DNA of 64,000 bases from Saprospiraceae bacterium (GTDB taxonomy: Bacteria > Bacteroidota > Bacteroidia > Chitinophagales > Saprospiraceae), in assembly GCA_028279185.1 (NCBI GenBank), contig JANQSS010000258.1, positions 124,001 through 188,000 on the forward strand. The letters are read 5' to 3'. Both the position numbers and the translations under genes were made by a program. Positions within the stretch are counted from its first letter, which is position 1, and every line of letters starts with the position of its first letter. Shown here one piece after another: positions 1 through 8,760 of the stretch. The notes under the pieces are model-generated. The model worked only from the letters and a program-made list of their open reading frames with translations, was not told where the DNA came from and ran no database searches.

Positions 1-55
1 CAAATACAGAAAGAGAAACAGTGAAGACAAGTAGGAAAATTGTTACTTGTTTCAT
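1..55 (-). CDS. 5' end of a secreted protein gene, cut by the window edge
   Basis: An ATG at 53-55 on the minus strand opens a frame that runs without a stop to position 1. The 18 visible residues start MKQ and continue with a hydrophobic stretch rich in V, F, L and S, which looks like a signal peptide. A TAGGA-N-TCCTA palindrome lies about 25 bp upstream (80-90), matching the one in front of the thioredoxin-like gene next door, so the two are probably co-regulated. Function cannot be told from 18 residues. Confidence 0.5.
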   Translation of the reverse strand, partial: MKQVTIFLLVFTVSLSVF

Positions 56-76
56 TGAAAAAAATTTTGAATTATT

Positions 77-93
77 AATTAGGAATCCTAACT
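77..93. promoter_or_regulatory. Candidate operator, TAGGA-N-TCCTA palindrome (copy 1)
   Basis: Positions 80-90 read TAGGAATCCTA inside AATTAGGAATCCTAACT. The same 11 bases plus the trailing ACT recur at 399-409. This copy lies between the thioredoxin-like gene's stop and the start of the partial secreted-protein gene at 55. A shared regulator is inferred. Rrf2-type repressors are one guess, without direct support. Confidence 0.45.
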
Positions 94-114
94 GTTTGAA
101 TTAAAAAAATAGGA

Positions 115-348
115 TCAAGACTTTACATCTGCCATAGAAGCCCCAAAGTTGATATGGAGTATGTTGCCATTTGGAGTGACCAAAGCCGGTACGGATTTAA
201 CTCCAGCTTTTTCAGCCTCTTCTATACGGCTACTGTCCTCTCCAAAGTGAACCACCTCTACACTTTCGGCTCCGATTAAGTTGATGATGTTCTGTTCTGC
301 ACTTGCACATACCGGACATCCTGCGTGATAAAAAATTGACTTACTCAT
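115..348 (-). CDS. Thioredoxin-like small protein (CPVC)
   Basis: A 77-residue protein with a redox CxxC (C11-P-V-C14) right after the first beta strand and a cis-Pro-like SVPAL motif near residue 54: a minimal thioredoxin/glutaredoxin-type fold. It has no signal peptide, so it should act in the cytoplasm as a thiol-disulfide exchanger or as a partner of a redox-sensing regulator. The promoter is readable: TATATTTG (minus strand, 396-389) fits the Bacteroidota -7 box, and the TAGGA-N-TCCTA palindrome at 399-409 lies just upstream, where a repressor would block it. The start at 348 leaves a leader of roughly 35 nt. Redox role is confident; target unknown. Confidence 0.82.
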   Translation of the reverse strand: MSKSIFYHAGCPVCASAEQNIINLIGAESVEVVHFGEDSSRIEEAEKAGVKSVPALVTPNGNILHINFGASMADVKS

Positions 349-388
349 TTTTGATAAATTTTAAAGTGATTAAGCAAAATTGCTGGCA

Positions 389-409
389 CAAATATAGATA
401 GGAATCCTA
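389..409 (-). promoter_or_regulatory. Promoter -7 box with overlapping operator (copy 2)
   Basis: The minus strand reads TATATTTG at 396-389, matching TAnnTTTG, with the palindrome TAGGAATCCTA at 399-409 three bases upstream. It lies about 40 bp before the thioredoxin-like start at 348. The palindrome repeats at 80-90. Confidence 0.5.
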
Positions 410-608
410 ACTAATGCAAATATTTTTTCAAATTTTGTGTTTTCCTTCGAAATTATCGGTTTGGTGAACAGGTTTTTGGTTGGTGTTTCTTGTTCTTTTT
501 TCTTGCTTGCGGGTATCTTACAGATTACTTGAGCATATTGTCTGCACATACGTCTTAACAAAGGGACGTATAAAATCATCCTCCCGGTTCGTTTGGTTTT
601 CAACCTAC

Positions 609-1316
609 TTAAAATCTATCATTTGAATCTTCCAAATCCCATATCCGATCTGTTAAGTCAAATTCAGCGAAAAGTGCTTTTGCTTCTTCAATGGTCCATT
701 TCGTCCAATCGGGATTTAAGTGGTTGCCATACCATTTTTTGGAAAATTGCCAAACCTTATCAATTGGTTGGATATCCCCTTTATTGATATTGTGCTTTTT
801 TGTCCAGTGGTCGACTTCATATTCATATTCAAAAACCAACATATTACTACAGGTATACAGTACATTGTCCCATGCGTTCTTCATGGGTATTGGAAAGTGA
901 ACGAAGTAGTTTTTCTCTTGGATCTCTCCATCGATAATACTGATTGCAACTTGTTTTGTTTCTGCGCCTATTGTCGTCGTAATCCTAACATCTTCATTTA
1001 GGAGGGCTGCAATACCCAGTGAACACCAGGCACAATTACCCCACCATTCACCTTTTTCTGATTGCACATAAAAATTTGTTGGTGCCAATGAAAACGGATG
1101 GATTACCCATACCTTTATTTCATTCGGATGTAAAACGACACCATGATAGTCTTGTAAGTTTTTTAGTCCATCCACTATTTCGCCTTTGGTTACACCAAAA
1201 GTCATGGACAGTTCCGTCACACTTGGTGCAAACCCTTTGTCAATTATTTCTTTGATAATTGTATAATGAAGATTTGCATTTGTGATCATGTCAATCTCTT
1301 TTAATCGCTCGGGCAT
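609..1316 (-). CDS. Alkylmercury lyase (MerB)-like protein
   Basis: About 235 residues. An N-terminal winged-helix-like segment (residues 15-65) precedes a block HPFSLAPT then WWGNCAWCSLG (C95, C98) and a later YTCSN (C156). This is the MerB layout, where two Cys and an Asp cleave the carbon-mercury bond. The first and last Cys are in register with MerB Cys96 and Cys159, but the position of the catalytic Asp99 is occupied by Cys98. Organomercurial lyase activity is therefore uncertain; many such MerB-like proteins sit outside mer operons, and no merA or merR is nearby. The start could be Met10 (MITNANLHY). Single gene, about 65 bp from the next. Confidence 0.72.
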   Translation of the reverse strand: MPERLKEIDMITNANLHYTIIKEIIDKGFAPSVTELSMTFGVTKGEIVDGLKNLQDYHGVVLHPNEIKVWVIHPFSLAPTNFYVQSEKGEWWGNCAWCSLGIAALLNEDVRITTTIGAETKQVAISIIDGEIQEKNYFVHFPIPMKNAWDNVLYTCSNMLVFEYEYEVDHWTKKHNINKGDIQPIDKVWQFSKKWYGNHLNPDWTKWTIEEAKALFAEFDLTDRIWDLEDSNDRF

Positions 1317-1382
1317 TTAGTGATGTAAAAATATCTCGAATTCAATTAATATTCAACCCAAAATAATACGGCTATTTCGTTT

Positions 1383-2063
1383 TTAACTTTTAATACACCT
1401 TACAGCGAATGCATAAATGGGGTGTTGTTCCGCCTTTCGGACTTCTCTATTCTCCTTTTCAAATATGACGGCCCACCTAAACTCTGTCGTTCCACTTGCA
1501 GACCATATATAACTGTTTTCATCAAAATTGTTTGGGTGTTCTCCATTATTCCCATAACCTGATGGACGCACTGAAAACCCCGATGAATTGCCCTCATCTT
1601 CGCCATCCCAGAATCCTATTTCTTTATAGCTTTTAGAAAGTCCGCCTTCAGCAAGACTTTTTTCCAGTCGTGTCCAATCCTCATTGCTGGGTAACCTCCA
1701 ACCACTTGGACATACTTTACACGCCACTTCAAAGTCATATAACAGACCATATTCGTTCTTTAATTCTTCATCATTATTTGGATAATAATAATGAATCTCC
1801 TTTCCATCCTTATCTCGTGTCACCTTTAAGTTTTCCAACATCCAAAGTGTACCATCATATGTTCCCGTTCTATATCTATTCCCGTCGATATCCTTCAATT
1901 CGAACTCCTTTCGTTCGCAGCACATTAATGCTATTGCTAATAGCAAAAGAATCAAGTTGTTCTTTCCATCATGCAAACTCCTATTCAGTTTGCGCTTGTT
2001 GGACTGGATGGAATCTGTGTTATTAAGGGAGTATAATAAACAACCAGTTATAAGGTTATGCAT
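1383..2063 (-). CDS. FISUMP-domain lipoprotein
   Basis: The C-terminal ~160 residues carry the Fibrobacter succinogenes major paralogous domain: DIDGNRYRTG, WMLENLKV, then CPSGWRLPSNEDW, a Gly/Ser-rich SGFSVRPSGYG and a final YAFAVRCIK. These domains occur on secreted Bacteroidota surface proteins of unknown role. A hydrophobic stretch LILLLLAIALMCC just before ERKEF is a good lipoprotein signal with Cys acceptor, so the real start is probably inside the long open frame and the first ~35 residues are doubtful. Neighbours give no functional hint. Confidence 0.72.
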   Translation of the reverse strand: MHNLITGCLLYSLNNTDSIQSNKRKLNRSLHDGKNNLILLLLAIALMCCERKEFELKDIDGNRYRTGTYDGTLWMLENLKVTRDKDGKEIHYYYPNNDEELKNEYGLLYDFEVACKVCPSGWRLPSNEDWTRLEKSLAEGGLSKSYKEIGFWDGEDEGNSSGFSVRPSGYGNNGEHPNNFDENSYIWSASGTTEFRWAVIFEKENREVRKAEQHPIYAFAVRCIKS

Positions 2064-2236
2064 CCTATGTTTTTTTCCGATTTAATATGATGTCTTCAAA
2101 AGAACGCTGATGTCGTACATGTATTCTTCTGATATTCACATTTCCTCGTAATTCTGGTCAATCGTGGCCCAGGCTTTTAAAACAGACTGTGCAGAAGTTG
2201 CGCAAAGGTCAGTCCATCAGTAATTTTAGATTGGTC

Positions 2237-2779
2237 TTACTCTAAATTCAGCTGCCAGGAAATACCAAATTGATCTTCAACAAAAGCGAATTTCGAGCTA
2301 AAGCCGTAATTATTTAACGGCATTAATACGTTACCGTTCACCGCCAATTTTGCAAAGAGTTTCTCAATTTCATCCTCGGTCGTACAGTCAATCAAGATCG
2401 AGACACCGGGTGTAAATGTCCAGTCATGCGTTATATAGCTATCGCTGCAAGCAAATTTACTGCCATCCAATTCGAATCTTGCTACCATAATTGTTCCCTC
2501 CTTAGCCGGCCCACCTTTTCCATAACGTTGAATATCAACGATTCTTGAATTATCAAATAAACCCACATAGAAATTCATGGCCTCTTCCGCATTGTTTTCC
2601 TGGAAGGTCAGAAAAGTTGTGATTTGTCCTGGCGCAGTATTTGAGGTTTGGGTCTTTGCATTTTTTAAGCTATCCAGCTCCGTTCGTAGTGCATTTAATT
2701 CAGCATTCTGCTTTAGGCTTGAGCAGTTCAACAGCATTGATGCCAGTATAATTATCAGTGTACATTTTTTCATTTTCAA
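2237..2779 (-). CDS. VOC/PhnB-like domain lipoprotein
   Basis: Residues 1-20 form a lipoprotein signal (LASMLLNCSS), followed by a short coiled segment and then a PhnB/3-demethylubiquinone-methyltransferase-like VOC domain from about residue 55 (QITTFLTFQENNAEEAMNFYVGLF to FVEDQFGISWQLNLE). VOC domains usually bind a metal or small ligand, and PhnB-like ones are often of unknown activity. A lipidated VOC protein is unusual, since most are cytoplasmic. The next VOC gene ends about 10 bp upstream, so the pair is likely co-transcribed. Confidence 0.75.
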   Translation of the reverse strand: MKMKKCTLIIILASMLLNCSSLKQNAELNALRTELDSLKNAKTQTSNTAPGQITTFLTFQENNAEEAMNFYVGLFDNSRIVDIQRYGKGGPAKEGTIMVARFELDGSKFACSDSYITHDWTFTPGVSILIDCTTEDEIEKLFAKLAVNGNVLMPLNNYGFSSKFAFVEDQFGISWQLNLE

Positions 2780-2788
2780 AGAAATCGT

Positions 2789-3184
2789 TTACAATGTTTC
2801 TACAATTTGAATATTATTGCCGCACGTGTCGTTAAACACAGCAATCTTCACTGGCCCCATTGCCGTGGGTTTTACACTAAATTCCACACCGAGGGAAATT
2901 AACCGATCATACTCTTCTTGTACATCGTCTACATCGAATTGTGTATAGGGAATGCCGGCATCCATTAGCGCATCTTGAAATACCTTGCTCGGTTCAAAGT
3001 GAATAGGCGCGGGTTCCAGCAAGATCTCAGGCCCATCTTGCGCTTCTGGCGAGACGACTGTCAACCATCTATTGCCACCTTCCAGTGGTATGTCGCGTTT
3101 TTTAATAAACCCCAATTTTTCTGTGTAGAATTCTAACGCCGTTTGCTGATCTCTTACGGGAATACCGATAACTGTAACTCTCAT
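2789..3184 (-). CDS. VOC family (glyoxalase/bleomycin-resistance-like) protein
   Basis: 131 residues of one classic VOC module: MRVTVIGIPVRDQQTALEFY at the start, a Gly-rich LEGGNRWLTV strand and a closing VFNDTCGNNIQIVE. Proteins of this size act as dimers that isomerise, cleave or sequester small electrophiles or antibiotics; the substrate is not readable. It lies 10 bp upstream of the lipoprotein VOC gene and about 45 bp downstream of an AraC-type regulator, suggesting a small operon. Confidence 0.85.
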   Translation of the reverse strand: MRVTVIGIPVRDQQTALEFYTEKLGFIKKRDIPLEGGNRWLTVVSPEAQDGPEILLEPAPIHFEPSKVFQDALMDAGIPYTQFDVDDVQEEYDRLISLGVEFSVKPTAMGPVKIAVFNDTCGNNIQIVETL

Positions 3185-3227
3185 TGCTTCATATTAATGG
3201 TTAAAGTGCGCAAAGTATGCATTCAAC

Positions 3228-3650
3228 CTATTCATCACGTTGTGAAAGTTGCTCTTTTTGATATTCGGATGGAGAAAGGCCAAATTTGTTTTTGAACAGG
3301 GTACTGAAAGAGCTTGGTGCTCTAAATCCCACTGCGTAACAAGTTTCGGATACACGCATTCCTTTTTTCAAGTATTCTTTTGATTTCTCGAGTCGTCTGA
3401 AGATTAAATATTGTCCAGGTGTAAGACCATAATATCGTTTGAAAAGTCGCAACAAATGAAATTTAGACGTAAATCGTATGTGCGATAAAAAATCCAGGTT
3501 CAATTCTTCTTCGAAATTCTGGTCGATAAAATTCCGCGTTGCTATCACAGTCTCTATCTGTTTTTCATTCGAATAACAGATACTTCGAATTCGCATTATC
3601 TCCTTTTCGTAGAATGTCACGTTACAAAATACAATTTTTTTTAAGACCAA
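3228..3650 (-). CDS. AraC-family transcriptional regulator (DNA-binding domain only)
   Basis: The ~100 C-terminal residues form the two helix-turn-helix units of AraC/XylS regulators (FHLLRLFKRYYGLTPGQYL, then CYAVGFRAPSSFSTLFKNKF and GLSPSEYQ). At 140 residues there is no ligand-binding domain, so control is by abundance or by a partner. Its start overlaps the end of the Nudix gene by about 10 bp, indicating translational coupling. It likely controls the Nudix/VOC group. Confidence 0.85.
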   Translation of the reverse strand: MVLKKIVFCNVTFYEKEIMRIRSICYSNEKQIETVIATRNFIDQNFEEELNLDFLSHIRFTSKFHLLRLFKRYYGLTPGQYLIFRRLEKSKEYLKKGMRVSETCYAVGFRAPSSFSTLFKNKFGLSPSEYQKEQLSQRDE

Positions 3651-4084
3651 CCATACTCGGAGTATTTTTTATCCGTACTATACTGATGAATAGCATGCCT
3701 TATATAAGCTATTGTGTTCTCCGGGATTTCATCTATTAAAAACCATTCCATTTTGTCGCATTTGTCAGGTTCCATGATCGAAGGTTCTCCCCGCCAACTT
3801 ACTACTTTGAAAAAGAAATCAATTCTATCTGATCCACTCGATTTTTCCCTTTTTCTGTACACAACATGAACAAATTCAATCTGATCATCTTCAATGGAAA
3901 TATTCGCTTCTTCATGTGCTTCTCTTGCAACAGCTTGTTTAATCGTTTCTCCTTCTTCAACATGACCGGCAATTACACTGTACTTTCCATCCTCATATCC
4001 TGTATTAAATCGTCTGGCCAATAACAACCTGTTATTTTTGACCAGAAATAAATGGACGGCCGTTATTACCTTAAACTTAGTCAT
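3641..4084 (-). CDS. Nudix hydrolase
   Basis: 147 residues with a complete Nudix box from about G40 (GHVEEGETIKQAVAREAHEEAN), carrying the RE and EE metal ligands. Such enzymes hydrolyse nucleoside diphosphates linked to another group. The short size and DKMEWFLIDEIP tail resemble MutT/ADP-ribose-type housecleaning enzymes, but the substrate cannot be assigned. The 3' end overlaps the AraC-type regulator gene, so both probably share one transcript. Confidence 0.9.
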   Translation of the reverse strand: MTKFKVITAVHLFLVKNNRLLLARRFNTGYEDGKYSVIAGHVEEGETIKQAVAREAHEEANISIEDDQIEFVHVVYRKREKSSGSDRIDFFFKVVSWRGEPSIMEPDKCDKMEWFLIDEIPENTIAYIRHAIHQYSTDKKYSEYGWS

Positions 4085-4214
4085 TTCGTTCGATTCTTTT
4101 TATGCTTACTATCAACAACTATTTCGGAACAGACCTCATAAAATCAACTGCTGGTTGCGGTTACATTTCATCTTAGCATTCAATGTTCAAATAACAAATC
4201 CCCATGCTTTGCAT

Positions 4215-4919
4215 CTACTCCTTTTGTAACTTGGCTACATAGTGCCCATTTTCCTCTATTTTAATCAATTCGCTTAAAAAATTATTGGACGAGGCGTGCA
4301 TGGATAGTTCTTCAAAAGAAAGATGTAACCAATTAAACCAATCACCTTTCTCGCCATTATAAACTATTCTCAATCGTTGCTGCCCCGGATACCTGGAATT
4401 CAAAATATTATTCTCTCGATAAGCCACGTGCAAAGGATAAGTCGTCTTTGATACATCAATAGAATCAACGATTAACGCGCCATCTGTATTCAAGAGTTTA
4501 TGAATATGTTGTAAATATGTATCAATATTTTTTGCTACTCCAACGATTCCTATGCCATTCATAAGCATTAGAATTGTATCGTATTTTTCGCCAGACAATT
4601 CCATTATATCTATCCATCGTGTTTTCCCAATACCTCGTTGATTCATTATCATTATGGCCTGTTTCGATTTATCTAAGGCCGTTATATCTACACCTCTTGT
4701 TTGTAATTCAGATGCGTGCCTTCCGGCGCCAGCTCCTACATCCAATACTTTACCTGTACAACTGTGTAGTGCAAGTAGTTCGAGTTCGGAAAAACTATCA
4801 CCGTCAAAGAACATGGAAATTGGAACTTCCGAGGAATAACCATCATCTCTGATTATTTCAAAAGAATGGGGTTCTAAGCCATTGAAGTAATTATATAGTG
4901 CTCTTGAATAGGTATCCAT
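4215..4919 (-). CDS. Class I SAM-dependent methyltransferase
   Basis: 234 residues with motif I GKVLDVGAGAGRHASEL near residues 55-71, an acidic ITALDKSKQ strand end, and DTILMLMNGIGIVG at motif IV. This is the Rossmann methyltransferase core; the acceptor is not evident. Single gene flanked by short non-coding gaps. Start chosen at 4919, the first Met. Confidence 0.85.
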   Translation of the reverse strand: MDTYSRALYNYFNGLEPHSFEIIRDDGYSSEVPISMFFDGDSFSELELLALHSCTGKVLDVGAGAGRHASELQTRGVDITALDKSKQAIMIMNQRGIGKTRWIDIMELSGEKYDTILMLMNGIGIVGVAKNIDTYLQHIHKLLNTDGALIVDSIDVSKTTYPLHVAYRENNILNSRYPGQQRLRIVYNGEKGDWFNWLHLSFEELSMHASSNNFLSELIKIEENGHYVAKLQKE

Positions 4920-4994
4920 TTAATAATTTAATCCATTTTTTAACAATTGTAATTTGGCCATCAAGACTTGAGTTATACGTCAGTGCTGTCTTCT

Positions 4995-5834
4995 TCACTC
5001 TAAATTAGTCAACTGCTCCAGTGCCTGAATTGTCACATATTTTCTTATCATTGGAAACTTATCCATTTCAAAGTCTTGTTTAGGCTCAACATTTGTGGCG
5101 AAAAAAAGTACGTTGTCTTCGATTTCGAGATAACCAACAAACCAACCATTATTATTACCATCTCTTATTGACCAGCCTGTTTTTCCACTCAGTTTATAAC
5201 CATCATGCTCTTCGATGATCATCATGCCTTTCATAATGCGGCTTGTACGCTCTGAAATAGGTAATTCAGATCGATAGAATTTTTCTAAAAAGTCTATTTG
5301 TTGAAACTGGCTAATTCGAGATTCACCTACTAGCCAGAATAAATCAATGTTAGTCGAGTCAACCTTCATATCACCATATTCCAGCTTTTTGAGATATTCC
5401 AGCATTCTACTTACTCCTATGCTCCTTGCCACTTCCTGATAACAAGGAACACAGGAAAAATGAAAAGCATCTCTAAAAACCAAATCCTGTTCCCAAACTT
5501 TCGATTCTCTTTTCTCTCCGTTCCACTTAAAGCGTGTACTGTCGTTTTCTACCGTTCCTGTTTCCAGTGCTATAATTGAATTTGCAATTTTGAAAGTTGA
5601 GGCGGGTAAATGGCCTCTTTTTGCCCATTGAAAGTCATTCGAATAATAGGTTTCATCCGCTACGTCGTAAATTAGCACAGAACCGGTTACATCGGCCGAA
5701 TCAATAATTGATTGGAATTCAGAAACTACCACATCTTCTTTCGCAGTCGTTGTTGCCGTTGTTTGCGGGTCAGGCTTCTTTCCTTCGCAGGAAACAAGTA
5801 GAATAAACATTAAAAATACATATGTCCTTTTCAT
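4995..5834 (-). CDS. Class D (OXA-type) beta-lactamase
   Basis: A 279-residue lipoprotein or secreted protein (signal with LLVSCEG) carrying serine beta-lactamase motifs: S79-T-F-K82 (nucleophile Ser and the Lys usually carboxylated), SCV as the SxV motif near residue 128, YGD in place of the usual YGN, the DLFW tryptophan and KTG in SGKTGWS. It should hydrolyse beta-lactams outside the inner membrane, or act as a related BlaR-like sensor; the full-length layout favours an enzyme. The YGD variant and the CVPC segment after SxV are departures from common OXA sequences. Single gene. Confidence 0.87.
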   Translation of the reverse strand: MKRTYVFLMFILLVSCEGKKPDPQTTATTTAKEDVVVSEFQSIIDSADVTGSVLIYDVADETYYSNDFQWAKRGHLPASTFKIANSIIALETGTVENDSTRFKWNGEKRESKVWEQDLVFRDAFHFSCVPCYQEVARSIGVSRMLEYLKKLEYGDMKVDSTNIDLFWLVGESRISQFQQIDFLEKFYRSELPISERTSRIMKGMMIIEEHDGYKLSGKTGWSIRDGNNNGWFVGYLEIEDNVLFFATNVEPKQDFEMDKFPMIRKYVTIQALEQLTNLE

Positions 5835-6069
5835 CTGTCACTACTCGTATTGAGCCACACTTCGCGAGTGGAATCAAAGGCTCAACCAATTCGGTCTCAT
5901 AAGTATAAGAAGAATTCCTAGTATCGCGGGTTGACTAACAATTTTGATTCAAGCTTATTTCTTCCAAGGATCCCTTGTATTGTAGCATCTAGCTCACAAA
6001 ACCAAATAGTTTGGAAACAGGCTGATTCGAATATTCGGTGGTCAAGTAGTATGCCGCTTTGAATCGCTA

Positions 6070-6978
6070 TTAATTCAAATTTCTGAATTGGGTTGGGCTC
6101 ACTCCTACTTTAGATTTAAATAGTTTGTTTAATCCTTGTGGATACTCAAATCCCAGTCCATAGGCTATTTCACTTATCGAGTCATTGGTTCCAAGAAGTC
6201 TTGTTTTTGCCCTTTCCACGACGTAGTCATTGATAAGATCTTTAGCGCTTCTTCCGGTTTCGGCTTTCATTAAATCCCCCAAATAATTGACGGACAAATT
6301 GAGTTGCTCGGCACACGATTTTACAGAAAGGACTCCATCGGTCAGCGGTTGTTCAGACCGATAATACGACCTCAACACCTTGTTGAAAGAGGCTAGAATA
6401 TCCTGGTTGTGATTCGTTCGTGTGTAGAATTGTCGATCGTAAAAGCGCTTGCTGTACTTTAACATCAACTCGATGTTGGCTATTATTAATTCCTGGCTAT
6501 GTTTGTCAATATTTTGATTGTATTCTTCCTGAATTTTTTCAACCAAATCGGTCAACGCGTTTTTCTCTTTTTCTGATAAATGTAACGCCTCGTTCAAATC
6601 GTAGTCAAAAAATGAATATTCATCAATTGTCTTACCTAATTCTGATTTTCGAAGAAGATCGGGATGAAATAATAAAATCCATCCGGAACTACTTTGGGCT
6701 TCCAGTTCGTCGTCTACTTGTATGGTTTGCCCTGGTTTTGTAAAGATGAGTGAACCTTCTTCAAAATCATATCTATTGCGCCCATAACCAAATGACCCGG
6801 AAAATCCTTTTTTGAAACTTATTTGATAAAAGTCCATCACATAGGTGGCATCTCCAAAATCGAAATCGGAGACCCTGCTATCAAGCGGCATAACCGATAC
6901 TAAAGGGTGTCTGGGTTTTTCCAAACCAAGAATCCTATGAACCTCACCTATTGAATTTATTCTGATTATTTCTTTCAT
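6070..6978 (-). CDS. AraC-family transcriptional regulator
   Basis: 302 residues: an N-terminal cupin-like sensor (residues 30-170, with FTKPGQTIQVDDE) and a C-terminal AraC double HTH (SVNYLGDLMKAETGRSAKDLI, then ISEIAYGLGFEYPQGLNKLFK and VGVSPTQFR). It starts only 9 bp after the stop of the SDR gene, so the two form an operon and it probably responds to a substrate or product of that dehydrogenase. Confidence 0.9.
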   Translation of the reverse strand: MKEIIRINSIGEVHRILGLEKPRHPLVSVMPLDSRVSDFDFGDATYVMDFYQISFKKGFSGSFGYGRNRYDFEEGSLIFTKPGQTIQVDDELEAQSSSGWILLFHPDLLRKSELGKTIDEYSFFDYDLNEALHLSEKEKNALTDLVEKIQEEYNQNIDKHSQELIIANIELMLKYSKRFYDRQFYTRTNHNQDILASFNKVLRSYYRSEQPLTDGVLSVKSCAEQLNLSVNYLGDLMKAETGRSAKDLINDYVVERAKTRLLGTNDSISEIAYGLGFEYPQGLNKLFKSKVGVSPTQFRNLN

Positions 6979-6986
6979 TTTTTAGT

Positions 6987-7811
6987 TTACTTCTCAAAGT
7001 TCCTTATCATTCGCATAATCATTTTATCAAAACCTTTGTCACTCAACCATCTTCTACCCATAAGGGTTTGTTTAGCCATTTTACCGGCGGCATAGCGCGT
7101 TTTTGGATTTTTAGATTTTATAGCTTTTGATATGGTATCGGCAATTACGGAAGGTTCGCTATAATTTCCCGGCTTATATGCATTTGCCATTACTCTCTCC
7201 ATTGTCTTTTTCAGCGCACCGTATGGACCGGAAATCTCACCAAACTGGTGATCCATTGCCTGGTCAAATTCGGTTTTAATGGCTCCCGGCTCTATCACAA
7301 CTACGTCAATCCCAAATTGTTTTACTTCCAACCGTAGACAATCACTCCATCCCTCCAACGCATGTTTGGTGGCATGATACCAAGCCCCAAGTGGTGTATA
7401 GATCTTCCCACCCACTGAAGAAATGTTGATGATAGTTCCCGATTGTTGATTTCGCATTGTTGGCAACACTGCTTTTGTCACCTCTGCCAGCCCAAATAGA
7501 TTAACATCAAACTGCCTTTTGGCTTGTTCGTAGTTTATTTCTTCAACCGGGCCATATACGGCGTAGCCTGCATTGTTGACCAATACATCAATTCTTCCTT
7601 CGGCTTCGATGATCTTGCTGATTTGAGCATGCACTTGTTCGTGGTTGGTCACATCCATGGCTACGGCTTTGCCTCCTGCCGAAACCAAGTCCTCCATTTT
7701 TGCCACTCTTCGAGCAGCGCCGTATACCGTGTGTCCTTCTTTTATCAACTGCAGTGCGGTGGCTTTGCCGATCCCGCTACTTGCTCCTGTTACGATAATT
7801 ATTTTTTTCAT
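6987..7811 (-). CDS. Short-chain dehydrogenase/reductase (SDR)
   Basis: 274 residues of classical SDR: TGASSGIG at residues 8-15 for the dinucleotide, NNAG, an ISS serine, and Y-H-A-T-K as the YxxxK motif, followed by IEPGAIKTEF. It oxidises or reduces an alcohol/carbonyl pair with NAD(P). The subgroup (COG0300/retinol-dehydrogenase-like) does not fix the substrate. It is followed 9 bp later by an AraC regulator in the same direction. Confidence 0.92.
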   Translation of the reverse strand: MKKIIIVTGASSGIGKATALQLIKEGHTVYGAARRVAKMEDLVSAGGKAVAMDVTNHEQVHAQISKIIEAEGRIDVLVNNAGYAVYGPVEEINYEQAKRQFDVNLFGLAEVTKAVLPTMRNQQSGTIINISSVGGKIYTPLGAWYHATKHALEGWSDCLRLEVKQFGIDVVVIEPGAIKTEFDQAMDHQFGEISGPYGALKKTMERVMANAYKPGNYSEPSVIADTISKAIKSKNPKTRYAAGKMAKQTLMGRRWLSDKGFDKMIMRMIRNFEK

Positions 7812-7881
7812 TTCTATATTTTATTTTCTGCTTTGAAATAAATTCTACTCTACTTATTCGTCTGCATTAAATCCAATTTTC

Positions 7882-8760
7882 TCATTTTACGTATTTATCA
7901 AACCAACTTACGATCGGCCCGGGATTCTGGCCTATCCAATTATAAGCTGCCCCTCTCTTCTTTTCTAAATCAAGCCACAGCATTTCTTTTTCCACAGTCA
8001 AGTCTTGGTAATACCTTTTTACCATATCTATATTAGTCATCGGATCGTTTTGGTTTTGTATGACTAAGGTTGGTATTGAAATATCCTTTACATACGGTAA
8101 GAAGGATTCTCCCGTTAGGTCGACATTTCTTTTTTGCTTATTGTATTTATTGCCTGCCTTTATTAAGAAATTCGGTAAGCCCATTGCCCTTACAAAATAA
8201 TCGTAGGTGAGTGGTTGAACGGAAATCATCGTTTTCAAGTTTTTAAAATTTTTCATTTCATCTTCCAGTCCAAATGCAAATACACTTGCTCCTTGTCCCA
8301 TACAAATGGAAAGTAATCCGATATTGGTATTTTGATAGTCGGTATGCTCTGAAATAAATTTTACTGCCGCCACAACATCTTTGCGTTCATTTTTCCCCCA
8401 GGAAACCCAACCTGTTCGTTCACTTTCGCCGTGATTACGCATGTCATACATTAGCACGGAATAACCTGAATTTACCAAGTACTTGGCCTGGTCAAGAAAC
8501 CGAATGTCACTCGTCCACAGTGCATTTTTCATCATTCCCTTTCCTTCTTGCGTATATCCGCAGCGAGAACATTGAACGCCAAAATGCGACTGAATAATTA
8601 CGCCATTCGTTCCACCTTTAATCAACCAGCCCGATAAGGTAACATCGTCGGCTGTTTTGAACGTAACATCTTCGTAGTTAAGCTTGTATTTATCAGGGGT
8701 CTCGAAAACCGGACTTTTTCCTGGTTTTATCATTAAATTGGATATTGCTTTTCCGAACAT
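7882..8760 (-). CDS. Alpha/beta hydrolase, probable Cys nucleophile
   Basis: 292 residues with a hydrolase core: SGWLIKGGTNGVIIQSHFG as the oxyanion strand, MYDMRNHGES, then GLLSICMGQGASV at the nucleophile elbow and LVIQNQNDPMT before a late acidic residue. The elbow reads S-I-C-M-G, so the nucleophile appears to be Cys rather than Ser, as in dienelactone hydrolases. Substrate unknown. No signal peptide is clear. Confidence 0.78.
   Translation of the reverse strand: MFGKAISNLMIKPGKSPVFETPDKYKLNYEDVTFKTADDVTLSGWLIKGGTNGVIIQSHFGVQCSRCGYTQEGKGMMKNALWTSDIRFLDQAKYLVNSGYSVLMYDMRNHGESERTGWVSWGKNERKDVVAAVKFISEHTDYQNTNIGLLSICMGQGASVFAFGLEDEMKNFKNLKTMISVQPLTYDYFVRAMGLPNFLIKAGNKYNKQKRNVDLTGESFLPYVKDISIPTLVIQNQNDPMTNIDMVKRYYQDLTVEKEMLWLDLEKKRGAAYNWIGQNPGPIVSWFDKYVK

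Noticed and set aside
370-603. 77-codon minus-strand frame upstream of the thioredoxin
   Set aside because: It overlaps the promoter and operator of the thioredoxin-like gene and shows no protein family features.
1670-2026. 118-codon plus-strand frame
   Set aside because: It is antisense to the FISUMP lipoprotein gene and has low-complexity, shadow-like composition.
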